NCBI GenBank assembly: GCA_900542495.1
Contig: UQNW01000023.1
Span: forward strand, 1-38,229
Origin: an uncultured Roseburia sp.
GTDB lineage: Bacteria; Bacillota; Clostridia; Lachnospirales; Lachnospiraceae
Length of the DNA stretch: 38,229 bases
Direction of reading: 5' to 3'
Under the pieces are notes generated by a model. That model saw only the letters and a list, made by a program, of their open reading frames with translations, ran no database searches and was not told the DNA's origin. Shown here one piece after another: positions 7,264 through 15,597 of this stretch (position 1 is its first letter; each line of letters begins with the position of its first letter). The translations under genes were made by a program, and so were the position numbers.

Positions 7264-7500
7264 ATGAAAATCAAGAATATCAAAGATGTTGACGGATTTT
7301 TTAAAGTTATCGATTCCTGTGCAGGAAAAGTAGAGCTGATCACAGGCGAGGGAGACAGACTGAACCTCAAATCAAAACTTTGCCAGTATGTTTCACTGAC
7401 AAGCTTATTACATTCAGACGTTGAGATTCCAGAGCTTGAAGTAGTTGCTTATGAGCCGGAAGACACAGAGAGAATTATTAAGTTCTTAATGTCCAATTAG
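7264..7500 (+). CDS. Small HPr-like conserved protein, function unknown
   Basis: A 78-residue protein without signal peptide or membrane segment. The pattern of an N-terminal helix, VELITGEGDRLNLKSKLCQYVSLTSLL, then ELEVVAYEPEDTERIIKFL resembles small HPr-fold proteins of Clostridia, which share a 'DAKSIMGIFSLDL' core. The phosphorylatable histidine of true HPr is absent. It would therefore not act in PTS phosphotransfer. Start is ATG after AGGAAG, and a terminator follows at 7538. The fold assignment is inference from sequence pattern only. Confidence 0.6.
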   Translation: MKIKNIKDVDGFFKVIDSCAGKVELITGEGDRLNLKSKLCQYVSLTSLLHSDVEIPELEVVAYEPEDTERIIKFLMSN

Positions 7501-7537
7501 TATATTGGCAGGTTGAATTTTACAAAGTTCGTTTAAG

Positions 7538-7570
7538 AAGCTGATCATCATAAGGTGGTCAGCTTTTGTT
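7538..7570 (+). terminator. Terminator after HPr-like gene
   Basis: AAGCTGATCATC-ataa-GGTGGTCAGCTT (two G-T pairs) followed by TTGTT. Confidence 0.8.
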
Positions 7571-7614
7571 ATGCCATGTCCTTATTTTCTTCTCTTTACA
7601 ATATGCTATGACGG

Positions 7615-7643
7615 TTGCAATTCACGGTATGAAATAGTACAAT
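7615..7643 (+). promoter_or_regulatory. Promoter of DUF2156-GNAT gene
   Basis: TTGCAA (7615-7620), 17 bp, TACAAT (7638-7643), 53 bp before the start codon and after the preceding terminator. Confidence 0.6.
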
Positions 7644-7696
7644 AAATCGTCTTAAAAATGGAATAATAATGTTAGTATATAGCGAAAGGAATTAAG

Positions 7697-9439
7697 ATGT
7701 CAAAAATAGAGTTTCACGAAATTACATTAGATGATAAGGCATGGATGGATGCCAGATTTCAGGAAGATGACAGAAATGCATGTGAGTACACGTTTGCCAA
7801 TAATTTTGTCTGGCGGAAAGTGTATCATGTTGAAGTGGCAGAAAAATATGGATGTGCAGTCATTCGTTTTGAGGAGGAGGGAGTGGTAATGTATTCCTAT
7901 CCGATCGGGGCAGGTGACCGCAGAAAAGTGATCGATGAACTGCGCACAATCTGTGAGGAAGAAAAACGTCCGCTTATTATGAGCCCTTTGAGCGAAGCGG
8001 ACCGGGAGCAGATGCTTACATGGTATCCGGAACAGTTTTTGATCCAGGGAGACCGGAACGATTATGATTACATTTATTCCAGAGAAAAATTAGCAACGCT
8101 TGCGGGAAAAAAGATGCATGGCAAGAGAAATCATATCGCGAGATTTCAGGATGAGGATGACTGGTGCTATGAGGAACTGAATGATTCCAATATAGAAGAA
8201 TGCCGCAATATGACTTACACATGGATCAAAATGAGGGCAGAGAAATGGAATGAAGAGATGGAACTTGAGATGTCAGTGCTTCATGAGGCATTTGACTATA
8301 GAAAAGAACTCGGGCTTGTCGGTGGAATCATCCGGAAGGCAGGGCAGATTGTTGCATTTTCTATCGGGGAACCATTAAACAGTGACACGTATGTTGTACA
8401 CTTCGAAAAAGCATTTCCGGATATGCAGGGCGCATATCCGATGATCAACCAGCAGTTTGTTTTACATGCGTGTGAAAATTATACTTATGTAAACCGTGAG
8501 GAAGATACGGGGGATCCGGGACTGCGCAAGGCTAAGATGTCCTATTATCCGGAAATCCTGCTGAAAAAATACGTGGCAATCTCAAGTGATGTCATTTTTG
8601 CAGATAAGGACAGAAACAGGGAAGAAATCCACAAAATATGGGAGACCTGTTTTGGCGATGAGGCGGAACTGGTAGATTTTTATCTGGACAAACGGATGAC
8701 AGAGGATAATATGCTGCTCATCTGTCAGGATGGGCATGCGGTTTCCATGGCAAGCTTTTTAGATATGAATATCAGGGATGGTGAGGAGTGGAAGCCGGCG
8801 AAGTATGTATATTCAGTGGCAACGCTCCCGGAATACCGTGGCAGAGGTTATGCAGCGAAGATCTTAAAGAAGGCAGAAGAGATTTTTAATATGCCATTGG
8901 TGTTAGTCCCGGCGGAAAAAGAGCTTGTCGGCTATTACCGTAAGGTTGGGTTCACAGAGGCGTATCCATCGGAGCGTTTACTGGAAAAACAGGATGTGCC
9001 GGAACTTTTTGCAGCGGAATTAAACAGTTATTCTGTGGAGGAGATCACTGCAGCAGAATATAAAAAAATCCGGGAACAGAAATTGATGAGAGATGGTTTT
9101 ATTGCATGGGATGAAGCGGCGATCCGTTTTGCGATGGATTTTAACTGTTTCTGTGGCGGAAGAACGGTGAAGGTAGTGTGGAGTGATGATATTTCCAGAG
9201 ACGAGAGTGCGGAGGACGCTGATATTTTAATGTACTGCCCGGAGGATGGAACGCTGCATATTATCGAAACGACACTGGGCAAAGAACAGTTTGAGGAACT
9301 TCTGCCGGAGCTTATGGCGCAGACAAAAACAAAACGTCTGGTATATGACAGAAAGGGTATCATGGTGCTTTCTTCTGATGACCAAGACAGGCAGGAAAGA
9401 CTGCTTGCGGATGGTTATTTTGCGTTGTCGCTGGCGTAA
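7697..9439 (+). CDS. DUF2156 domain - GNAT acetyltransferase fusion protein
   Basis: A 580-residue soluble protein made of two acyltransferase-like parts. Residues 1 to about 295 match DUF2156, the domain related to the C-terminal part of phosphatidylglycerol lysyltransferases, with GKKMHGKRNHIARF and the closing GLRKAKMSYYPEILLKKY as recognisable stretches. Residues about 300-450 form a GNAT N-acetyltransferase with acetyl-CoA loop VATLPEYRGRGYAAKIL. A further C-terminal domain of about 130 residues follows, as in multi-domain GNATs of Firmicutes. No transmembrane flippase region is present, so it is not a full MprF. The substrate is unknown. It has its own promoter and is not clearly in an operon. 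Confidence 0.8.
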   Translation: MSKIEFHEITLDDKAWMDARFQEDDRNACEYTFANNFVWRKVYHVEVAEKYGCAVIRFEEEGVVMYSYPIGAGDRRKVIDELRTICEEEKRPLIMSPLSEADREQMLTWYPEQFLIQGDRNDYDYIYSREKLATLAGKKMHGKRNHIARFQDEDDWCYEELNDSNIEECRNMTYTWIKMRAEKWNEEMELEMSVLHEAFDYRKELGLVGGIIRKAGQIVAFSIGEPLNSDTYVVHFEKAFPDMQGAYPMINQQFVLHACENYTYVNREEDTGDPGLRKAKMSYYPEILLKKYVAISSDVIFADKDRNREEIHKIWETCFGDEAELVDFYLDKRMTEDNMLLICQDGHAVSMASFLDMNIRDGEEWKPAKYVYSVATLPEYRGRGYAAKILKKAEEIFNMPLVLVPAEKELVGYYRKVGFTEAYPSERLLEKQDVPELFAAELNSYSVEEITAAEYKKIREQKLMRDGFIAWDEAAIRFAMDFNCFCGGRTVKVVWSDDISRDESAEDADILMYCPEDGTLHIIETTLGKEQFEELLPELMAQTKTKRLVYDRKGIMVLSSDDQDRQERLLADGYFALSLA

Positions 9440-9516
9440 AGTCCGTTTTGAGATTCTGAAATTTTCAGAAATTATATAAAATATATAAAAAGTTTTCGGT
9501 TTAAAATAAAAATATG

Positions 9517-9544
9517 TTGATAATGTATAAAAATATGATATAAT
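9517..9544 (+). promoter_or_regulatory. hpf promoter
   Basis: TTGATA (9517-9522), 16 bp, TATAAT (9539-9544) with a TG one base upstream (extended -10). A CCATG...CATGG stem with an inner CAGA/TCTG pair (about 9549-9592) can form in the leader. Confidence 0.75.
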
Positions 9545-9637
9545 AAAACCATGATATAAATAAGCATTCAGAAAGCTATCTGGCATAGCATGGAATTGGA
9601 TCATTATATCAAATAAGCGACAAAGGGGTAGGACATC

Positions 9638-10168
9638 ATGAGAATTAAGATCACAGGAAGAAACATCGAATTGACAGAAGGACTGAAAGCCGCAGTGGAG
9701 GACAAGCTGAACAAGCTTGAGAAGTATTTTACTCCAGACACAGAAGTGAATGTAACATTGAGCGTAGAGAAGGAACGTCAGAAAGTCGAAGTTACAATTC
9801 CAATGAAAGGAAGTTTTATCCGTTCCGAGCAGGTAAGCAGCGATATGTATGTATCCATTGACTTAGTAGAGGAAGTCATTGAACGTCAGCTTAAGAAGTA
9901 TAGAACAAAGCTTGTAACCAAGCAGCAGAACGCAGCAGCAGTTTTCAAACAGGATTTCTTAGATGAGAAGTCAGAGGATGATGAGGAGATCAAGATCATC
10001 AGAACCAAGAAATTTGATATGAAGCCAATGTATCCGGAAGATGCATGTGTCCAGATGGAATTATTAGGACATGATTTCTATGTATTCATTAATGCAGAGA
10101 CGGATGATGTCAATGTTGTTTACAAGAGAAAAGGCAGTACTTACGGATTGATCGAACCAGAGTACTAG
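9638..10168 (+). CDS. hpf: Long-form ribosome hibernation promoting factor
   Basis: A 176-residue HPF/RaiA-type protein that dimerises 70S ribosomes into inactive 100S particles. The N-terminal S30AE domain (residues 1-100) has MRIKITGRNIELTEGLKAAV and the beta strands with VEVTIPMKG. The C-terminal dimerisation domain (about 120-176) has KPMYPEDACVQMELLGHDFYVF and ends KRKGSTYGLIEPEY. Length fits the long form usual in Firmicutes. Start is preceded by AAAGGGGTAGG. It is monocistronic: a good promoter upstream and a strong terminator downstream. Confidence 0.97.
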   Translation: MRIKITGRNIELTEGLKAAVEDKLNKLEKYFTPDTEVNVTLSVEKERQKVEVTIPMKGSFIRSEQVSSDMYVSIDLVEEVIERQLKKYRTKLVTKQQNAAAVFKQDFLDEKSEDDEEIKIIRTKKFDMKPMYPEDACVQMELLGHDFYVFINAETDDVNVVYKRKGSTYGLIEPEY

Positions 10169-10179
10169 GAGGGATTTTT

Positions 10180-10209
10180 AAGAGGAGAGCGAACAGCTCT
10201 CCTCTTTTT
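10180..10209 (+). terminator. hpf terminator
   Basis: AGAGGAGAGC-gaaca-GCTCTCCTCT, a perfect 10-bp stem, followed by TTTTA. Confidence 0.92.
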
Positions 10210-10327
10210 AGATAGTATGTTTTATACAAATTGATGATCAAGGTATGAGTAACCTGCATATTTAATCAAATTTTATGTGGAGGGTAACAAATTCCCAGAT
10301 TCCAAGAAAACCTACGGAAAAAGCGAA

Positions 10328-10356
10328 TTGTACTACAGATATAGATAGAGTATAAT
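10328..10356 (+). promoter_or_regulatory. Promoter of the 89-residue orphan gene
   Basis: TTGTAC (10328-10333), exactly 17 bp, perfect TATAAT (10351-10356). It would start transcription near 10363, only about 27 nt before the ATG. Confidence 0.75.
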
Positions 10357-10389
10357 AAAAGTACTTCATGTGTAGCAGCTCAGAAGAAA

Positions 10390-10659
10390 ATGCAAAAAAA
10401 ATTTTTGGATATTTTAAGAATTGTACAGAAAAATCCGGTATTCGGACAGGCGTTGATTTGCCAGAATATGTTAGATGAAGAACGTATGGGAATTTTATAC
10501 AAGATTCTCTATGCGATTGACAGAGAGGAGTTTACGGATACCAGAAATGAAGTCTTTCAGTATGGAAGTCGGATCGGAAAAAAAGACTTGCTGGCAAGGC
10601 AGATTTTTCTATGTTTATTAATTCTTCTGGATGAGCAGGAACAGATAACGGAAAAATAA
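10390..10659 (+). CDS. Hypothetical 89-residue protein
   Basis: A small, probably cytosolic, helical protein that I do not recognise. It has mixed charges, a hydrophobic C-terminal stretch (QIFLCLLILLDEQEQ) and no cysteine motif. The ATG lacks a strong ribosome site; only GAAGAAA lies upstream. Coding is supported by the well-formed promoter at the right distance and by a continuous frame, but not by homology. The transcript would continue through a structured region to a terminator at 10814. Confidence 0.5.
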   Translation: MQKKFLDILRIVQKNPVFGQALICQNMLDEERMGILYKILYAIDREEFTDTRNEVFQYGSRIGKKDLLARQIFLCLLILLDEQEQITEK

Positions 10660-10856
10660 GTATCAAAACAGACGATCAAGGGGTTTTTACAAAAGAGTTC
10701 TGTGAACAACACAGAATTGCCGTGTGGATTTTACATAATACAATCGAGTCTGTAGTTCGGCTCATAATAACATGAGGAGGAAAGAACTGCTGCACAAGGG
10801 GAAGGTTATTTTTGGAACAGTCATATCGGGAGAGCCGGTAAGGCTGTTCTTTTTTT
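10660..10856 (+). other. Structured trailer with terminator before ddl
   Basis: This gene-free stretch holds TTCTGTG-aacaa-CACAGAA (10698-10716), a CTCAT-aataac-ATGAG stem near 10770, and an intrinsic terminator. In the terminator GGAACAG (10814-10820) pairs with CTGTTC (10844-10849) around an inner CGG/CCG stem, followed by seven T. No T-box, 6S or riboswitch consensus was recognised. It may be just the 3' UTR of the 89-residue gene, or a small RNA. Confidence 0.5.
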
Positions 10857-10937
10857 GGTTTATAGGAAATAGAAAAGCAACGCTTTATTCATTGAAAAAA
10901 GTGCTATAGATAAAGAAAAACAAGACACGATTTTATC

Positions 10938-10966
10938 TTGTCAGGATCTCTAAAAAGGGTTACTAT
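10938..10966 (+). promoter_or_regulatory. ddl promoter
   Basis: TTGTCA (10938-10943), 17 bp, TACTAT (10961-10966), 47 bp before the ddl start. Confidence 0.65.
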
Positions 10967-11012
10967 AGTAAAGATTCAGAGCAAATTTTTTTGATAGATA
11001 GGAGATTACGCC

Positions 11013-12068
11013 ATGAATATCGTTGTTTTAGCAGGTGGTTTAAGTACAGAGAGAGATGTTTCTTTCAAGACAGGAGATATGGTATCCAAAGCACTCAGAG
11101 AGAATGGACATAAGGTTATTTTGTTAGATGTTTTTATGGGATATAGTGACAAAGAGGAAGATCTGACCGGAATTTTTGAACGCAGTGAAGAGGTCAGTGT
11201 CAAGGTAAAGGACATTCCGGAAATCGCACCGGATCTTGCGAAGGTAAAAGCATCCAGAAAAGACCAGTCCGACTGTTTCTTTGGTCCGAATGTCATCAAT
11301 ATGTGCCGCATGGCAGATATTGTTTTTATGGCTTTGCATGGAGAAAATGGAGAGAATGGCAAGATTCAGGCAGCATTTGACCTGTTTGGAATCAAATACA
11401 CAGGAACCGGTTATTTAAGCAGTGCGCTCGCAATGGATAAGGGTATGGCAAAACAGTTATTTATCGCTGGCGGAATCCCGACACCACAGGGCATTTCCAT
11501 GAAAAAAGAGAACCGGAAAGATTCTGCAAAAGAGCTCGGCTTAAAGCTTCCTTGCGTTGTAAAACCATGTTGTGGCGGTTCGAGTATCGGTGTTACGATC
11601 GTCCGCACCGAAGACGAGTTCAAGAGTGCATTAGACGAAGCGTTCAAATGGGAAGATAACCTGATTATTGAGGAGTATGTAGAAGGACGTGAGTTTTCCG
11701 TCGGCGTGATCGATTACAAGGCACTACCGATCATTGAGATCGCACCAATCCAGGGCTTCTATGATTATAAGAATAAATACAAAGCAGGAAGTGCAGTGGA
11801 AACCTGTCCAGCAGAATTACCGGAGGAGATCACAAAGAAAATGCAGCATTACGCAGAGCGCGTGGCAGAGGTGTTAGGTTTAGATACCTATTCCCGCTCC
11901 GATTTCCTGTTGAACAAAGACAATGAAATTTACTGTCTGGAAGCAAATACGCTGCCGGGCATGACACCAACCAGTTTACTTCCGCAGGAAGCAGGCGTTC
12001 TTGGAATCAACTTCAACCAGTTGTGTGAAAAACTGATCGAGATTTCATTGAAGAAATATGAAAAATAG
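11013..12068 (+). CDS. ddl: D-alanine--D-alanine ligase
   Basis: A 351-residue ATP-grasp ligase that joins two D-alanines for the peptidoglycan stem peptide. Visible family features are the N-terminal VLAGGLSTERDVS, the substrate loop MALHGENGENGKIQ, YTGTGYLSSALAMDKGMAK, the ATP-grasp VVKPCCGGSSIGVT, EEYVEGREFSVGV, and the C-terminal LEANTLPGMTPTSLLPQEA metal/ATP site. It is followed by murF after 133 bp, the enzyme that uses its product. Start follows AGGAGATTACGCC. The two genes form a natural pair, partly separated by a weak terminator-like hairpin. Confidence 0.97.
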   Translation: MNIVVLAGGLSTERDVSFKTGDMVSKALRENGHKVILLDVFMGYSDKEEDLTGIFERSEEVSVKVKDIPEIAPDLAKVKASRKDQSDCFFGPNVINMCRMADIVFMALHGENGENGKIQAAFDLFGIKYTGTGYLSSALAMDKGMAKQLFIAGGIPTPQGISMKKENRKDSAKELGLKLPCVVKPCCGGSSIGVTIVRTEDEFKSALDEAFKWEDNLIIEEYVEGREFSVGVIDYKALPIIEIAPIQGFYDYKNKYKAGSAVETCPAELPEEITKKMQHYAERVAEVLGLDTYSRSDFLLNKDNEIYCLEANTLPGMTPTSLLPQEAGVLGINFNQLCEKLIEISLKKYEK

Positions 12069-12086
12069 CAGATCCTGAATGATAGA

Positions 12087-12122
12087 CCGCCACCAGTTAA
12101 AAAACCGGTGGCAGTTTATTCT
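12087..12122 (+). terminator. Weak terminator between ddl and murF
   Basis: GCCACC (12089-12094) pairs with GGTGGC (12107-12112), with inner GTT/AAC pairing, followed by a broken T tract (AGTTTATTCT). It may allow partial read-through into murF. Confidence 0.55.
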
Positions 12123-12201
12123 ATAAGCAGGTGAAATAATAATCTGAAGTGGAGTTTCGCAAATGCCTGATAGAAATTGAGTGAAATGAGGAGAAGTGTA
12201 T

Positions 12202-13632
12202 ATGAGAAATATGACCTTGGAACATATCGCAGCAGTTTGTGGCGGTACTTACATAGGAAATGAAGCAGATAAAAAAAGAGAGATTATGGGGGCCGTAATC
12301 GACAGCCGCCTTGTGGAAAAAGATTATTTATTCATTCCGGTGCGTGGAGAAAAAGTAGACGGTCACAGTTTTATTTCATCCGTTTTTGAAAAAGGAGCGC
12401 TGGCAGTTCTTTCTGAGGAACAATTGGAAAATCCTGCTGGTCCATATATTCTGGTAAAAAGCAGTCTGGATGCAATGAAAAAGCTGGCAGCCGATTATCG
12501 CAGAAGCCTTGATATCAAAGTCGTTGGGATCACAGGAAGTGTTGGCAAGACCAGTACAAAAGAGATGATCGCATCCGTTCTGGCACAGAAATACAATGTG
12601 TTAAAAACAGAAGGCAACCTGAATAATGAGATCGGACTTCCACTCACAATTTTTAAAATCCGGGAAGAACATCAGGTGGCAGTGCTGGAAATGGGAATCT
12701 CAGAGTTTGGCGAAATGGATCGGCTGGCAACTATGGCATATCCGGATATCTGCGTGATCACCAATATCGGGCTTTGTCATCTGGAAAATCTGATCACAAG
12801 AGATGGTATCTTAAAAGCAAAGACAGAAAGCTTTGCACACCTGACGCCGGACGGCATTGCAGTCTTAAACGGGGATGACGATAAGCTTTGTGAGAAAAAA
12901 ATCGTCAACGGAAAACCTGCAGTTTTTTATGGCATCGGAAAAGAAGCCAAAACAGCAGAGACAGAGGAAGGAACAAAGACACTCGCAGAGAAAGCAATCT
13001 ACGCAACAGATGTAGAGGCGGTTGGTCTGACCGGAACAAAAGCCGTGATCCATTACCCGGACAAAAAGACTGGGGAAGAAGTCACAATGGAAGTGGAGAT
13101 TCCAATTGCCGGGGAGCATAATGTATACAATGCGTTGGCGGCAGTGAGCGTGGCAAGAGAACTTGGACTTAATAGCGAGGAGATGAAACGTGGAATTGAA
13201 GCAGTGCAGACAATCGGCGGCAGAAGCAACCTCATCCATAAGAACGGTGTGACGATCATTGATGACTGTTACAATGCGAATCCAGTTTCCATGAAAGCTT
13301 CTATTGATGTGTTATCCAAAGCACCGGGCAGAAAAATCGCAGTTCTCGGAGACATGGGAGAACTTGGAGCGGAGGAAAAACAGCTTCATCGCATGGTTGG
13401 AGCGCATTTTTCAGGAAAAGGAATTGATATACTTTACTGCGCAGGAACTCTTTCAAAAGAAATCGCTGAGGCAGTGCAGGAGTGCAGCAGTGAAACAAAA
13501 GTTCACTACTACGGGGAAAAAGCTGCACTGATTCAGAATCTTTTAAAAGAAGCAAAGAGCGGAGATACAATCCTTGTGAAAGCGTCCCATTTTATGGGAT
13601 TTCCAGAGATTGTGAAGGAATTGACGAAGTAA
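12202..13632 (+). CDS. murF: UDP-N-acetylmuramoyl-tripeptide--D-alanyl-D-alanine ligase
   Basis: A 476-residue Mur ligase that adds D-Ala-D-Ala to the UDP-MurNAc-tripeptide in the cytoplasm. The ATP-binding loop is GITGSVGKTSTKEM. Other family motifs are the LEMGISEFGEM segment, the NxGxxHLENL stretch (NIGLCHLENL), the AxNAL pattern in HNVYNALAAV, and DDCYNANPVSMKASI. The frame opens with GTG at 12196, but GAGGAGA (12188-12194) sits too close to it, so the ATG at 12202 with a 7-nt spacing is preferred. It is preceded by ddl. Its stop lies two bases from the stop of the convergent plsC. Confidence 0.96.
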   Translation: MRNMTLEHIAAVCGGTYIGNEADKKREIMGAVIDSRLVEKDYLFIPVRGEKVDGHSFISSVFEKGALAVLSEEQLENPAGPYILVKSSLDAMKKLAADYRRSLDIKVVGITGSVGKTSTKEMIASVLAQKYNVLKTEGNLNNEIGLPLTIFKIREEHQVAVLEMGISEFGEMDRLATMAYPDICVITNIGLCHLENLITRDGILKAKTESFAHLTPDGIAVLNGDDDKLCEKKIVNGKPAVFYGIGKEAKTAETEEGTKTLAEKAIYATDVEAVGLTGTKAVIHYPDKKTGEEVTMEVEIPIAGEHNVYNALAAVSVARELGLNSEEMKRGIEAVQTIGGRSNLIHKNGVTIIDDCYNANPVSMKASIDVLSKAPGRKIAVLGDMGELGAEEKQLHRMVGAHFSGKGIDILYCAGTLSKEIAEAVQECSSETKVHYYGEKAALIQNLLKEAKSGDTILVKASHFMGFPEIVKELTK

Positions 13633-13634
13633 TT

Positions 13635-14372
13635 TTATGCGATCATGTCCTTATTTTTTTCGAGCATTTCGGCAATTACATTCTGGCAGTAGGCTCCGAT
13701 TTTTTTCTTCTGTTCTTTGTCAAGTTCATTTGGATAAATCGGTGTTCCGTATTCCACGATCACATGTGTTTTTTTGACGCGTGGCATATGGGCTTCTAAA
13801 ACATCTGCGGAATTGGTGATTGCCATTGGAATGATCGGGCAGCCACTCTTTTCCGCAATCTTAAAGCTTCCTTCTTTGAATGGGAGCATCAGATCATCTG
13901 TTTTATTTCTTGTGCCTTCCGGGAAGATACACATGGAGATTCCATTTTTTACATTATCAATTCCGGCAAGGATCGTCTTTAAGGCTTCCTTTACATTTTC
14001 ACGATCGATAAACAGGCAGTGCAGGCGGCGCATCCAAGTGCGGAGCAATGGCACTTTTTCCATATCTTTTTTTGCAATGTAGCCAGTCAGTCGCGGACAG
14101 CGCGCATATGTGATAATAATATCGAAGTAACTTCTGTGGTTTCCGATGTACAATACCGCCTGATCTTTTGGAACATTTTCCTCTCCGATGACGGTTACTT
14201 TTGTTCCACAGATGAATAAAATCACGCGGAACGCCCATTGTACCATGCGGAGCTGGCTGAGGTCAGCAGCTTTCCGGTTGTATTTTGCAATGAGCCATTC
14301 GACGCCGAGCACCGGTATTCCGATGATCAGATATAAAATAGCGAAAAGTAGTGCGAGTATAAGTCTTATCAT
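13635..14372 (-). CDS. plsC: 1-acyl-sn-glycerol-3-phosphate acyltransferase
   Basis: A 245-residue membrane-associated acyltransferase that makes phosphatidic acid. The catalytic HX4D motif is NHRSYFD. The second family motif is FPEGTRNKT, followed by PFKEGSFKIAEKSG and PIIPMAI. One hydrophobic N-terminal segment (residues 2-30) anchors it. Start follows AAAGGAGAAAGG on the minus strand. Stop codons of plsC and murF are two bases apart with no terminator between, so the transcripts must overlap. Another phospholipid gene, plsY, lies at 25587-26192. Confidence 0.94.
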   Translation of the reverse strand: MIRLILALLFAILYLIIGIPVLGVEWLIAKYNRKAADLSQLRMVQWAFRVILFICGTKVTVIGEENVPKDQAVLYIGNHRSYFDIIITYARCPRLTGYIAKKDMEKVPLLRTWMRRLHCLFIDRENVKEALKTILAGIDNVKNGISMCIFPEGTRNKTDDLMLPFKEGSFKIAEKSGCPIIPMAITNSADVLEAHMPRVKKTHVIVEYGTPIYPNELDKEQKKKIGAYCQNVIAEMLEKNKDMIA

Positions 14373-14400
14373 ATTGAGTCCTTTCTCCTTTAGATAGTGA

Positions 14401-14633
14401 TACGAAACTTATTTTATGCTGTGAAGGATGTGACAATTTGACAAAATTTTCGAAAACACGCTTTCGCTACGTGTCGCTCGCAACGGTACTAAGAACTCAT
14501 CTCCTGCATTTCATTTCTGATAAATCAGAATGAAATACAGAAGCTGACTTCTAAGGACCGGCGGCTCCACAGTGTTTTCTCAAGCTTTTGTTAAATTGTC
14601 ACATCTCAATCCACATTCTTCTAAAGTTTCGTA
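14401..14633 (+). repeat. Palindromic element, copy 2
   Basis: A 233-bp relative of the element at 6076-6320, same orientation. The ends are TACGAAACTT (14401-14410) and AAGTTTCGTA (14624-14633). Inner arms GTGACAATTT (14430-14439) and AAATTGTCAC (14593-14602) are complementary. The core, with TCTGATAAATCAGAATGAAATACAG-type sequence, is almost identical to copy 1. It lies in the plsC upstream region and starts 28 bp from its start codon, so it may overlap that promoter. Confidence 0.8.
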
Positions 14634-14734
14634 ATTAACTGCATTTTAAAAGTTAAATGTTTTCAATAACTTCCTTCATTATAAATGTTAAATATGAGAA
14701 AGACAACTTATAAAATTAAGAAGATCTGATAAAT

Positions 14735-14938
14735 GCGAAACTCGCATAGAGTAGATTAAAATGTGGAAATGAAACAAAAGCTTGAGAAAACACTGGGGAG
14801 CCGCCGGTTCTTGCTTGGCGGGCATAGCATTAGCTATGGCTGGCATGCTAGCACCGCTGCGAGCGACACGTAGCGAAAGCGTGTTTTCGAAAATTTTGTT
14901 TCATTTTCACATTCTTCATAACAAAAAAGGAGTTTCGC
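14735..14938 (-). repeat. Palindromic element, copy 3 (inverted, different centre)
   Basis: Ends are GCGAAACTC (14735-14743) and GAGTTTCGC (14930-14938). Compared with copy 2 the arms are in the opposite orientation (AAGCTTGAGAAAACACTGG first, then CGTGTTTTCGAAAATTTTG). The centre is replaced by another palindromic sequence around GGCATAGCATTAGCTATGGC. Copies 2 and 3 together make a large inverted pair. Apart from these two elements, 14373-15036 contains no gene that I can support. Confidence 0.75.
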
Positions 14939-15036
14939 CTTCACCACTTAAATTAGGAATAAATATGTTGCCACCCGCATACAATAGTATAAGAGCAAAA
15001 ATGCTGTGCAGCAATGCGCAGAAACTGGAGGCAGGT

Positions 15037-15465
15037 ATGCAGACAAAAAGAAAAATACGCAGGTGTGGGGCGTGGGTGACAGGTTTTATAATTACAGTTC
15101 TTTTTTGTGCCGGCTGCAGTGTGGAACAGACAAACCGGACAAAAATCAGTGATCTCGATTATACGATCGTCGCAGAAAACGAGATTCCGGAGGAACTATT
15201 AGCGGATATCGAGGAGAAAAAGGCGGCAGATTTCAAAATGACCTACAAGGATGATACGTTTTTATACATAGTAAGAGGTTACGGAGAGCAGGAAACAGGA
15301 GGATACAGTATCTGTATGCAGGAAGTGTATCTGACATCCAATGCGATCATTTTTGACACAGAACTGATCGGACCGCGCAAGGGGGAGACGATAAGCAAGA
15401 GTCCGAGCTATCCATATATTGTGGTGAAGGTGGAACTGCGGGACGAGAATGTGGTGTTTGAGTAG
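15037..15465 (+). CDS. PrcB-like lipoprotein
   Basis: A 142-residue secreted lipoprotein. The N-terminus has KRKIRR, a hydrophobic stretch and the lipobox LFCAGC, so Cys at about residue 27 is lipidated. The rest matches the PrcB C-terminal domain family: an FKMTYKDDTFLYIVRGYGEQETGGYSI-type core and the closing SPSYPYIVVKVE. PrcB proteins assist a surface protease complex in spirochaetes; the role in Firmicutes is not known. The open frame extends upstream to 14782, but that part lies in the palindromic repeat. The ATG at 15037, after GGAGG, is the likely start. Confidence 0.75.
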   Translation: MQTKRKIRRCGAWVTGFIITVLFCAGCSVEQTNRTKISDLDYTIVAENEIPEELLADIEEKKAADFKMTYKDDTFLYIVRGYGEQETGGYSICMQEVYLTSNAIIFDTELIGPRKGETISKSPSYPYIVVKVELRDENVVFE

Positions 15466-15542
15466 ATTTGTATGAAAAAAAGTCCAAAAAATGCAAAAAA
15501 TTGCAAATATTCATGAATTTCATGCAAAATAGCCAAATCCGT

Positions 15543-15571
15543 TTGACAAAAATTTATTACAGTGCTAAAGT
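15543..15571 (+). promoter_or_regulatory. veg promoter
   Basis: Perfect TTGACA (15543-15548), 17 bp, TAAAGT (15566-15571), 26 bp before the start codon, with AAGGAGG in between. Confidence 0.75.
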
Positions 15572-15597
15572 AAAGCGTGAAATAAGGAGGTAGAGAA

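Noticed and set aside
10660..10856. T-box or 6S RNA before ddl
   Set aside because: The T-box GGTGG sequence is missing, and the ends do not form the long closing stem expected of 6S RNA.
10772..10909. Short frame starting ATGAGGAGGAAAGAACTG
   Set aside because: It runs through the terminator stem and T tract and has no ribosome site of its own.
11006..11362. Long minus-strand open frame opposite ddl
   Set aside because: It is opposite a clearly coding gene, with no ribosome site or recognisable protein.
13301..13570. Open frames antisense to murF
   Set aside because: Low-quality frames that mirror the codon pattern of murF.
14782..15036. N-terminal extension of the PrcB-like lipoprotein frame
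   Set aside because: The extension is the translation of palindromic element copy 3; the lipobox and GGAGG point to the ATG at 15037.
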